From Capronia americana (lineage: Eukaryota > Ascomycota > Eurotiomycetes > Chaetothyriales > Herpotrichiellaceae), in contig JADWQD010000010.1 of NCBI GenBank assembly GCA_016110215.1, forward strand, positions 1 to 64,000: a stretch of 64,000 bases of DNA, written 5' to 3'. The notes below the pieces were generated by a model. That model had not been told where the DNA came from, did no database searches, and worked only from the letters and a program-made list of their open reading frames with translations. The translations under genes and the position numbers were made by a program. Shown here in pieces: positions 44,045 to 54,808 of this stretch; position 1 is the first letter of the stretch; the number at the start of each line of letters is the position of its first letter.

Positions 44045-46595
44045 ATGTCTTTAGATGCTGCCCCGAGGAAATTCTGCTTTGACGAGCCAAAGACCACGAC
44101 AATGATCTGCCAACTCTGTCAAAACATGCTGTATCTTCAGAAGGGACGCATAGGCACGGGCGTCGGAGAGGAACATCTGAATTTCTTCCATCACAAGAAT
44201 GTGAAGAATCTCCAGGCTTCAGCGGAGCAAGCGTCCTGCTACGTATGTGGCGTCGTTTACGACAGGCTGACGGCCCCGGGGTCTGGACATCAATGGGGAA
44301 CAGCCCCCGGTAAAAGTACAGCTCTGTCAGCTTCTTTATATCCTTTTCCTGGCGCGGAAGGTCTGTACCGTCTGGACATCAAACTGCATGACGGCCACGT
44401 TATTGCAAGCTTTGCGTTGAAGCAACAAGGTATTAATTAAATCTCCCATCATAGCCGTCCGGCGGCTTGAACTAGTGCTGACCATACAAGGCAACGACGA
44501 TTCTGAATGGGCCCGAGCAGGTCCTGCCAGCGAGAGTACGTCCGACTTGGCTGTACTCGAACTTGCTAAGAAATGGATACAACAATGCGAGGCGGAACAT
44601 CCCAAGTGTCGTCAGGACACGGATACACCATGGTTTCCTACACGCCTCATCGACATGGAACCTCTCACTAGGAAAGGGGTGAGAGCAGTGAGTCTAGTCT
44701 CCACGAAGGAAGACGAGCGCAGAGAGGGCCAGGCGGTTTTTGAAGGGAGATATGTCACTCTCAGTCATCGGTGGGGCACGACCAAGTTCAAGAAACTGAC
44801 AAGAGACGCCGTACCAAGGTTTCAAGAAGGCGTAATGCTGCATAACTTACCTCTTACTTTTCAACAAGCAATGGATGTAGCCATTGCACTGGGCGTACGC
44901 TGGATCTGGATTGATGCGTTATGCATTTTGCAGGAGGACCAGGACGATTGGTTGTATGAGTCTTCCACGATGGATCAAGTGTATTCACACTCATACTGCA
45001 ATATTTCCGCTACTGCCGCCACAGACGGCTCCCAAGGTCTGTATAGCCACCGGAACAGGTCAAAGCTTTGGACTGATAGTGTGAGCTTGGAGACAAGAGG
45101 TCTCCGTGGTGGGGACGCCTCTAACGTTGTCAAATGTAGGGTGGCTAATCTGTCCTTTTGGGACGACGACGTTGAAGACGCGCCTGTCAATAAGCGAGCA
45201 TGGGTACTTCAAGAACGCCTGTTGGCACCTAGAGTGCTGCATTGGTGCAAGGGCCAGATCGCCTTCGAGTGTCGGACGTTGGACCGAGCCGAGTGTCGCC
45301 CTCAACACCTACCGCATTTCCAGTTGAGAGATGGCCAGCTCATCGATCAGGCTCGGTTGAAGGGAATCGATATGGATGTTGCAAGCGATCTCAGACAAAC
45401 AAGGCTCGCCAACCAGTACGGCTTAAATAGCCCTCAACTGCGCGCGGCGCAGCGACATGTGGACGAGAGCCTCCTTCTCTACGAGATCTGGAAACGAGTG
45501 GTGGAGAGATACACGAAGATGGAACTGACCCTGCCAAGCGACAGACTCATCGCCCTGGCCGGCATTGCCAGAATGACGAAGTCCTCCCTCCAATCCCGGG
45601 GGTACGATGACACTTATCTGGCTGGTCTGTGGCAGAACTACCTTGCAAGCCAGCTGCTCTGGAACGTCAACGACGGAGACGAAAAGGACCCCCAGCCGTT
45701 CGAAAAGACTCGGCTTGAGGATGAGAACTACCGGGCCCCTTCTTTCTCATGGGCTTCGGTCGAGACAGCGCGGGGGGTGACGTTCCCCGATACTACAGAT
45801 CAAGGACTTTTGATCCGTGTCCTCGTGGTGCGCTTGACGTATCTGCGTGCGGAGGACAAATTCGGTTTGCTCACTGGCGGATACCTGGTGGTAAGAGGTG
45901 TCCTCAGGAAGATTCAACTGTATAATGTCCAGCAACGCCGCTTATCCTTTCCTATGGGTTTGGAAATCAATGCAAGTTGGCACAAACCTTGTGTTATTTG
46001 GTAACGGTTGCTGACACCGTTTGCGCAGAAGACCTTGATTTCTCGAGGGCTTAGGTTAGCAGCATTCCTGAGCCTCATCGGATTGCTGCCCTCGCTGCTC
46101 GTGCACAGAGCCATGCATCTCAGTCAACACTACACGGCGATATTCATTTCCATTTGGTGCATCTCGACGGCTGTCCTCGTTCTCGCGGGTATCGGACATG
46201 TGATGTTGGCTTCCTGCAAGACCGAAGACAAACCCCGAACTGCCCGCTACTATTGGCGGATGTTCCGGGACGATCAGCCATCAGGCAAACGCTACCGCAT
46301 CGTCCATCTGGATAGCCCAGCAAGTTCACCATCAATCTTTGGACCCGACGCCCAAGTCTACTGCCTCCCTACCCTACAAGACAAGGAACGCCTCTGGTGT
46401 CTCCTGCTTCAGGCAACCGATGGGAATTTCGGAATCAGATATCGGAGGATTGGCATTGCCAAGGTGCAGAATCTTCACGACCCGGACGTCAAGTCCATCA
46501 AGAACCCCCCGGGTGACAATCCTAATCCGCGAGGAGAATACTACTGGGGAACTGAGGGGCGTTTCCGAAACGAAAGCACTATCTGTATCATCTGA
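44045..46595 (+). CDS. HET-domain (heterokaryon incompatibility) protein
   Basis: Proposed exons 44045-44429, 44476-45971 and 46029-46595 give 815 residues. The first intron uses GTATTA with a CTAG acceptor; an AAG acceptor at 44490 would also keep frame and drop five residues. The second is a GC-AG intron (GCAAGT...GCGCAG, 57 nt) that removes an in-frame TAA. Without it the protein ends at 46004. The N-terminus has a Cys-rich start (MICQLCQNML, SCYVCGVVY). The HET domain begins at RYVTLSHRWG (about 220-229) and includes WIWIDALCILQEDQDDWL and YSHSYCNISATAA. The C-terminal exon ends with HET-type VYCLPTLQDKERLWCLLLQ and RYRRIGIAKV, preceded by two hydrophobic segments. HET proteins trigger cell death on nonself fusion. 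The codon 20 ATG is an alternative start. Confidence 0.87.
45972..46028 (+). other. Putative GC-AG intron in HET gene
   Basis: The 57-bp segment starts GCAAGT and ends GCGCAG. It is phase 0 and a multiple of three, yet it contains the in-frame TAA at 46002-46004. Frames on both sides are the same and continue HET-like sequence. Splicing is therefore expected for a full product. Confidence 0.6.
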
Positions 46596-47204
46596 AGAGC
46601 CTGAAGGGTATTGAGGCGTGCTGGTGCCCAGTGTTGTTCGGTGCTGTGGATTGGGACCTTGCGGGTGGGAATCATTATAGGTGATGGATAGTAGAATAAT
46701 AACCAACTCTTCCCAGTATGTAATTACTCGAGTGCCCGTCTTGACACTTGACTGTTGATAGGGCCGCAAGCAGAAATTATCACTCAGGAAGGAATGGAAC
46801 GAGGGGTACCCTTTTTGGAGACTGAGGATATCGCCGAAAGTCATCCATGACTGTAAGATTACTAACCAATACGTATCTTGCTCGACGGTCCAGGTTCGTG
46901 GTAGAGGAATAGGACATGCTGATGCCCCAGGGCGAAGTCCTTGTCGACGGCTGAGATACGGTGTTTGCTTTCGACACTGTAGGATATCGCGCACCTGGAA
47001 TTCACTAGGAAGATCCATAACGCCAGGCAGTGAGTGATGTTGATCTAGCAACACCTGAGCAATAACATGGACTGGTCTGACTGACAGTACCGTTAGCTGC
47101 TTTGACAATTCCTTTCCCCTGAGAAAGAGGTCTAGTAGGTGGGGCCGGGAAATTAGGCTATATTATTTTTGTGGCCGAAATTCCAACATCATATCAGCAT
47201 CATA
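46596..47204. other. Intergenic, HET 3' flank
   Basis: Minus-strand open frames here are shadows without domain signal. The tRNA gene begins at the right end. Confidence 0.5.
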
Positions 47205-47275
47205 GCATCAGTGGTTTAGTGGTAAAATCCATCGTTGCCATCGATGGGCCCCGTGTTCGATTCACGGCTGATGCA
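47205..47275 (+). tRNA. tRNA-Gly (anticodon GCC)
   Basis: A 71-nt cloverleaf without intron. The acceptor stem GCATCAG pairs with CTGATGC, with discriminator A. The D-arm is GTGGTTTAGTGGTAAAA. The anticodon stem CATCG/CGATG encloses the loop TTGCCAT with GCC at 47237-47239. The T-arm is CCGTG/CACGG around TTCGATT. Boxes A and B for RNA polymerase III are internal (TGGTTTAGTGG; GTTCGATTC). A T-run follows 21 bp downstream. Confidence 0.96.
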
Positions 47276-47881
47276 TTCGTGTCATATCCACTTTCTTTTT
47301 TGTTGTTTACCATGTGTACTCGGAATGGGTTGTGGTGCGAGAGGGAGCAGCAGTAGATCCGGATGGAATATTTTTGTGTGCGTAGGGTGGGGGCCAGAAG
47401 GCCAGTGTACTTGCTGAGATGTACTTGACACGTGAGAGGGAGGGACTCACTATTATCCAGGATGCGTCAGTAGAGTCCGTGAAAAATAGTCCGTATTTGC
47501 TACTAAGTGCATTGAATGATGTTTAGAATGTTTACTTCTTTCTAAGTACACCGTATATTCGAGTAAGTTTCGAGCAACTCTGAGTGGCCGGAGTTCGTCT
47601 TCATCATTCCCAGGGGAAAGAGGTGGGTGAACCAAATCTTTTCTCGTTCCAGTTGTCGCGATATCCTGACGTATACACAGCACGGTCCAGCTAGTACACT
47701 GGCAGGGCTGAAGATGAGGCCGCCGGTATGACACGGAATATTTGCAGCTTCATCGATTCAGCAATGAACGCAGGTGCTTCCTGGTGATTGTTACAATCTT
47801 GGCACAACCCATATATACTCCCGATATATCCATTCCAACCGGCCAGGCCGACCAAGCTCACCAGACCGACCATGAGCCGAA
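47276..47881. other. Intergenic after tRNA, with Pol III T-run
   Basis: A TTTTTT run at 47296-47301 is the likely RNA polymerase III terminator of the tRNA. The rest holds the 3' flank of the minus-strand ligase gene and no supported gene. Confidence 0.55.
47296..47301 (+). terminator. Pol III oligo-T terminator of tRNA-Gly
   Basis: Six T on the plus strand, 21 nt after the tRNA 3' end, the usual RNA polymerase III stop. Confidence 0.65.
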
Positions 47882-49807
47882 TCATAGCTTGGCCGAAGCC
47901 TTCCTTCTGGCCTCCCTTTCCTTGTCCCTCAGCAGCCGTCGCAGGATCTTCCCACTGGGACTCTTAGGAATGACATCAATGAATTCAACGCCGCCAGCAA
48001 GCCACTTGTGCCGAGCCTTCTCCTTCTCGACGTACTTGGCGATGTCCCGCTTGATCAGGGCGTCGTTCTCCTCCAGACCTACGGATTTCGACTTCACGAC
48101 AAACGCCTTGGGGATTTCGCCGGCACGATCGTCTTGGACGGGGATCACGGCGCAGTCAGCCACGGACGGGTGATTGAGGAGACACGCCTCGAGCTCTGCA
48201 GGTGCGACTTGTAGCCCCTGTCTGGTGTTAGAACGCTGTGCGCAAACTGTTTGAAACGGACACTACTCACCTTGACTTTGATCAACTCCTTGATACGATC
48301 CACGACCCAGACATGCTCGTTGCCATTCGGGGACACGCGGAACTCGACCTCGTCACCCGTCCGCATGAACCTCCCCTCGGGCATGTCTACGAAGGTCTCC
48401 TGGGTGGCCTTGTCGTTCTTTAGGTAGCCAAGCACAACACTAGGCGATTTGACAAGCAATTCACCGGGTTGGTTGTAGCCTGTAATTTCGTTGCCCTCGA
48501 TGCTCATCACTTTCGCCTCGTACCCGGGAAGCAGGCAGCCGGAGGAGCCGAACCAGATGTCCTTCGGAGACGACGAGCACACGACCGTACACGTCTCGGT
48601 CAGGCCATATCCCTGTCGAATCTTCCAGGTCGGGAACTGCGACGCCAGCTCCTCAGCCGTTTCCTTGCCCAGTGGGGCCGCGCCCGTGAAGATGGATGTT
48701 ACACTGGAGAGGTCGTATTTCTTGGTCAAATCCCTGTTCTTGACCATTGCGATGATGATCGGCGGCACAATATACAGCGTGTTGATCTTGTAGTTTTGAA
48801 TCGCCGAGAGGTAGTTATTCAGATCGAATCTAGGCAGGATGATGACTTGATCACCCTGGTACGTAGAGGCATGGCAAATCACAATCAGGGCGTAGATATG
48901 CGACTGAGGCAGCAGCCCGAGCGCGACCTCGCGATACCCCGGTCCATTGGCCTCGCGAGCCGGTTTGTCATACACTGAGATCTGGAGCGTGTTTGCGATG
49001 ACGTTGCGATGGGAAATCATGACTCCTTTCTAATGTGTTCGCGTCAGGACTGCTTGGTGCACCGGGTGCTTTACTTTGCATTGTGGGCGGGAATGCTTAC
49101 CGGTAGTCCAGACGTGCCGCTCGAGTAGCACAAAAACGCGGTTTGCCTTGCGCCTTGGCCCTTCTCCCACTTTATTGGTTCGAGCTCAGGCAAGGACTCG
49201 CCTTCTTTGATCAATTGTCTCAGAGTCTTGAATTCCTTGGGGATAGGAGGATCGTTCGGCATCTCGCAGATGTAGACCTTGTGCTTTGGAATATTTGCTT
49301 TGGCGGCAGCGTCCAAGGCGGTTTGCAGCAAGGGCATGACGGTAAAGAGGACTTGGGAGCCAGAATTGGTCAGTTGATGCCGTAACTCGTCCGCGTTGTA
49401 GGCCGCATTGGCGGGAGATGATACGCCGTTGAGTCTGTGGATCGCCCAGTTCAAGGTCATGATATCGATCTACATGGCTGTCAGATGCGTGTGCGTTGCG
49501 AAACCTGTCATGTCCGGGGGAGTTGGCATACCGTGTTCAGCGCAAACACGCCTGCAACCTTGTCATATTCCGTGCCGGCATTGACCTTCCAGCCAAATTC
49601 CTTCGCCAATGCGCGAGACAGACTGTCCACATCCTTTTTCTGCTGTGTCGCCGAGATGGACTTCCCTGTCAGACCACAGGTGTAGGCGGCCTTGGATTCG
49701 GCGAAGGGTAGTCGACCGTGTTTCTCGTCCAGCATGAATTCGCATATCGGGACCGTATCTGGGACTTCCGGGAGTTGGGCTACCCAACTCATGGGCTTGA
49801 ACACCAT
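47882..49807 (-). CDS. Peroxisomal acyl-CoA ligase, 4-coumarate-CoA ligase-like
   Basis: An ANL-superfamily enzyme that makes acyl-CoA through an acyl-AMP intermediate. Four exons, 49807-49532, 49469-49101, 49029-48271 and 48217-47882, give 579 residues; all junctions are phase 0. The P-loop SSGTSGLPKG (about 208-217) is split by intron 2. Later motifs are IFTGAAPLGKETAEEL, RQGYGLTETCTVV (A5), GRFMRTGDEVEF (A7 Asp), WVVDRIKELIKVKGLQVAP (A8 hinge) and PKSPSGKILRRLLRD (A10 catalytic Lys). The protein ends SAKL, a PTS1-type C-terminus, so import into peroxisomes is likely. Fungal members of this group activate fatty, phenylpropanoid or other aromatic acids; the substrate is not predictable. The third donor is GTGAGT and the first is GTATGC. 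Confidence 0.93.
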
Positions 49808-52800
49808 GATTGCGATTGTAGGCCGACCGCTCAGTCAACTCAACGGACGGCGGAATTGAAGAATTGCAGTCACAAGGAAGATCTACGCGGCGGAGAGTGT
49901 GTCTCGTAGCGCCAGAAAAAAAAACCTACTCTCTCCAGATCGCAGGATAGGCCAACAAAGACAGAAATCAACGGTGGGAACGGTGTCGGCCCGGATGAGC
50001 TCCATGGGATTGGGAACGCGACAGCTCTCTGGGCTGGGCTGGGATGGGCCTTGGGTGGTTCTTTACCCGAGGTAAAGGAAACTCGTCGTCTTAGCGCAAG
50101 CTTTTCCCCAGGAGGATGACCTAAGGACTGTTGTGCACACGTTTATTGCGGACGTGGCTACTCTCCGCCGGCCTCTCCACCGGGGCTCGCAGTCAGACTT
50201 GGCTGACTCATTGGGCAGGTGGACATTGAGCTGCATCCTGAATGCGGATCGGCAGCTGCTCGTGACCTGCCACCACAGACGCCGCCGAAAAATGCGCGGC
50301 GGTGCTGGACCGAGGCGCGGGGAAATTCGGAAGGACAGAGAACAGGAGCTGACTATGACTTTCAATTCATCGACGCTGGCCAACAACGTGCATGTTCGGT
50401 CTCTCACGAAGAAGGGGCGATTTCTTTTTCTACTAAATGTGTACGAATCCTGAGAGCGACGGACAGTTGTAGTTATAGATGTGGTGGGAGTAGAGCCGAA
50501 AGATACAGTACAGCAGCCCACAGGATCGGAAAGAAATTTCCGGATTCTGATAATGGTCCAGCTTACTGCGTATGACCAACATCGCTGTTATCCTGTATGA
50601 AACACTTCCTTCCACCTGGCGCTTGCCAGCAGGACAATTGTGTCGATTTGCTATCGACACTGTGAATTGGTTTATCCCCGAGTCCAGGTTTAGTTTCAGC
50701 CATGTCTACCACGATGCAGTTCCCAGATCTAGAGTGCATCCTGTTTGTCGTCGAGGACTTCAAAGACCGAGCTTCTCCCACGCTCATGACTCCGTTAAAC
50801 ATGTGAGCACAATGACAATGTCTGCCACAATCCAAATTGCATTTCGATCGAAGCAGATAAGTTGTTGTTATGCTAAGAGGCGATGTCATCTCACCGACAT
50901 TTGAAGACGCGCTCGGGTAGAAAAGCAGGCAGAGATTCTGGGGTTAACAAGACCACGAAATGATGGGAGTGTCTATTAATCGATCTGATCGCAACGAACC
51001 TGTAAATACCTTTTCTGAGATGGTCAAGACGTGTATGGTATATCAATTGATTGGCATAGGACTGTCTTTGCGTGGTGGTAATCCCACAGTGGCATTTACG
51101 CTTAAACAACGTGTTTCCTTAGGCCGAGTTCGGAGTATGTTGCATGCAAATGCTCTCTTATCTACCTTGCGACCTCCTCATCAACGTGGTGTCGAGGCCA
51201 GTAGCAGTCATGGACGGACAAGACCGTGCTCGTGGAAAACGCTGATGGTCTTTCTCTACGCTCAAAGCGAGGCATCAGGAAAGTGACCCTGAATTGAGAA
51301 CAAGCAATGCAGATGATCACTGCTCTTTCTTCCATCCTTGCCAGGAATACTCCGTCCTGGACCTTATTGATCCTTAACCGAGCGCTCATCGACATCGATC
51401 TTCATGCAGATTAACGAGGTTCGGAGAGTAAAGAGATGAGATGTGGAACCTGGAATGCAACCCAAAAGGCTGAGCGCCAGCCTTGGGCAGAACCCTGAAA
51501 CAAAATGACGTGATGGCTGCTATTCAAGCTTTGGCTCTTCGCGCTTGCTCGTCTCCATGTTCGTCTTCCGCAAATTAAACCATTCTTGATGAAACACGGT
51601 CGTCGCTAACGCAGACACGTGAGACCGCTTAGAAGCAGTACCCGCACAGTTGAAATGACAAAATATCGAGATTAGAAAGTTGTACTTTTGGCATTATTAT
51701 AGAGTACGACGACTTATTCCTTGACATGTTCAGACGGGCATGGGTCATTGGGCTACCATCAGAGGACAGCATGGATCTGTGATAAGGGTGGCGATATTGC
51801 TGGTGACCTTCTGTTCACTGAGTGCACGGGCTCTCTTCTTCACGTTACACAAGCCGATGCAAATGCCGACTTGTTCCTAACCCGATAGAGCATCCACTTT
51901 CGGCTTTCACATGTTTGTCGGTGTTGGACCGAATTACGTGAAAAGAGAGATAGCACCAGTACCTCGTACGGGAGTTGCATTTCCAGATCCGCTGCCTTTG
52001 TCAAAGTCGCGAAACAAAAATACTCGCACCAAGAAATAGAGGGGCTGGGTTGCCAAATTTTAATGCTTGCAGTGGGACCATCAAATCTAGACCTTGTTCG
52101 AAGCCAGCTCCCAAGTGCAAGTATGTCCAAATCCAGTATCCGCTGGCTGTTATACAGTAGCCAGGTTCAATCGCGCAGTAGTCTGCGACCACGGTGAGAC
52201 TAGCAAGTATAGCTAACGCCGCCAATCCAGGTCTTATCTAAACATCGCTGGCTGATAAGATGGTCGTTCCGGTCAGATGACATTCAAGTGTTGGGACCAG
52301 TTGTGAAGCTTTCGATCAATCTCAGACTAGTAATGTGAGCGCATGTCGCGCATGTCGCGGGTAAGAGCCGGAAATATTCTCCACCCCCGCACTTCGAGGG
52401 ATGTGCATCAGCTTGTCCAGGTGCTTTCTATTCGACAGGAGGGCCGGTACCCGACTGTTTGAGATGAGACATAGCCAGTGAAGTAGCTCCCCATCACACT
52501 TTTTGCGGAAGAAGCGAAGCACACCACAGGCGTAGTTTGAGCCGGCCCTGGAAAAGTATGTTGATTTTCGCCACATGCTTGCACAAAGAGGTTGAAAGCC
52601 AGCTCTGTCGGAAGCCAGCTCGAAAGTGTCAGGCACGTGGGGTCTGAGTAGACGGTGAACCGGAGACACTCGAACGAAACCAGGAGGGTCTCAAGGCAAG
52701 CCTTGTGACACAGTTGAATCTCGCGCGTGGCGGTGAAATCGAAAGCCATGAGCATATCCGAGCAATGCTGTAACGAAAATCAGATCGGCAGAGCTCTTGC

Positions 52801-54808
52801 ATACTTCGCTCCAAGCCAGCTCGACCCGGGCGCAAAACAGTGCGGGCGCCACATTGGGAAGGAGTAATGCGAAGGACATTCTGCAGTTGCGGCAGCTAAA
52901 AGGCAGATACCGTCCATCAAGGGCCGAGCACCGCGCGACCACCAAATCAGGCTCTGTTTCATCTCGCGAAGAACAGCTGCATGGGGTTCATAATTCGCCA
53001 GTGAACGGTTCACCTCCGTATGCAGTTTGTTGTGTGAAGCAACTTTCCAAACGGTCGGGAAGCAGCAACACAAGATGCAAGGACAATGGCTCTGGGACGA
53101 ATCTGGGCAGATGTGGAGCTAGAAGTCTAATGTTGTACCGCAGGATCGAGTCGTGCTACAGTGTATGAAGAGGTCACGCCCAAGCTTGTACACAGTAGAA
53201 CCTCGGATTATGTGACCGTTCGGAGAAATTTCACAAGAACTTTTCTGGCGAGAGCAAGGAGCTGTGAGGAGGGATTGACGAGCCTTGCAGCAAAGAAAGA
53301 GAAAGCCAAAGTGGGCTGTTGCTTGGATATCAGTCATTGAAACAGACCATTATGGTCTGACCACTGGCGATTTCTCGCGGGAATGAAGGCCGTGGTGCAC
53401 GTCCTATATAACAATGATGAGTATTAGGTACGTGGCAATGGGTGCTCGTACTCTGAGATAAATCTTAATCAAGAGCTCGCGGATAAGAATGTTGAGTGCA
53501 CTGTGAGTTGTCTCAATGAAGCTTCCTCAGAGCCAGGACAGGCACATGAATGTTTGTGTTTGGTTATTTGATCAAAGGATTCGACTTGCATGAGAGAGTT
53601 CCTTGGCTGGTGCTCTGCCTTGTGGACATGGTGCACAGTTACACGCTATGGTGGAGGAAGCTGGAGATCTGCTTTTACCGTACCACGAAAATCCCTGTAA
53701 ATTTCATTGTCCGTGACATTCTAACCAGGCGCGGTCTAGGCACAACTGGGGCAGCTGCAGGTCGAGGGAATCGTCGTCGTCAGTGAGTTTCTTGACTTTC
53801 GGCTGCCACATCAATCAGCGTCATCAATTTCATGTCCCGGCTCCGCCCTGAATTCACACAGCTCCCTGTCACCTCATTGCCTCGATCTCACAATTTTTTG
53901 TCAGTAGCTTTTTGCCAGTACTCGTGAACTTCGACCGAACAGCTCAACTTCACTCCCTCATTATCTGCTCCTGGCTTTTGATGGTGATCTTTGCTCACCT
54001 TCTGATATTAGCAGCGGACCACCTCTCCAAGGGTTGTTGCTTTTTCTCGACCGTGTCCCGTCCTGCCCAAACCGGCCACTGAAGGATCCACACCGGAAAT
54101 AAGACAATCGTCTATCACTCACTTTCGGTCAGTCTCCCGCTAATCCTCCTTGCGAACCTGCATCCTCCCAGTCTTTTGCAACCTTGCTTGCCGCTTTCCC
54201 ATCTCGCCTGGCGGCTGAATTCGCGAGCTCCTCCTGCACCTTGCATCTCCTCTCAACGTGAGGGTCGCTGCCAACATCTTTCACACCACCTCCACTCTCT
54301 TTCAAGCTCTGCTTTAAACTCATTGTTGCGGCCAGCTTGTCCTGCCTTCAGCATCTGCAGGCTGTAAGGCATAATTCTCATATGGAGTAGACAGGCTGCC
54401 ATCGAGCTCTTGGGTCGCATCCCATTTCAGACGCTGGCCAAGTATCCCACTGCCACGACCAAGTCTCATGTCCAGACGCGCAATTCGGTCCGCGATTGCG
54501 CCCAACTCGACAAACAACAACCGTCCTTCAACGCGTCGCAACGGATATTTCTATTGAACAAGAAGCAGCTCGAGATCGGATCTCGAGTCGATACTTCTAC
54601 CTTTCGACGCAGCTCAAGGTGGTCCCGACCACAACCTCTTGACGAACCTCTTGACGACTTCCTCCACTCCAGCTCACGTTGGATGCAATAATCCAGCGAC
54701 TCAACACCTGCCTCGATCAAAAGGGTGGTAGTGCCGAAGGGCTCTCGCTTGCGGACACACCGAGTGCACTGCGATGCAGCAATAGATGGAATAGCTCCCT
54801 TCCTCTAA
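49808..54808. other. 5 kb gene-poor stretch
   Basis: No intact gene is supported. GGGCTGGGCTGGG repeats lie near 50031. Around 52300-53340, minus-strand frames of 70-115 codons follow each other (for example REMKQSLIWWSRGARPLMDG and LCHKACLETLLVSFECL). They could be a decayed gene, but no domain is recognisable. From about 53860 to 54808 the plus strand is pyrimidine-rich, fitting the promoter and long leader of the WSC gene. Confidence 0.45.

Noticed and set aside
46374..47108. Minus-strand frame of 244 codons overlapping the HET 3' end
   Set aside because: Composition is Ser/Pro-rich without domain, and it overlaps the HET C-terminal exon.
48469..48978. Plus-strand frame of 169 codons within the ligase gene
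   Set aside because: Antisense shadow of exon 3 of the acyl-CoA ligase.
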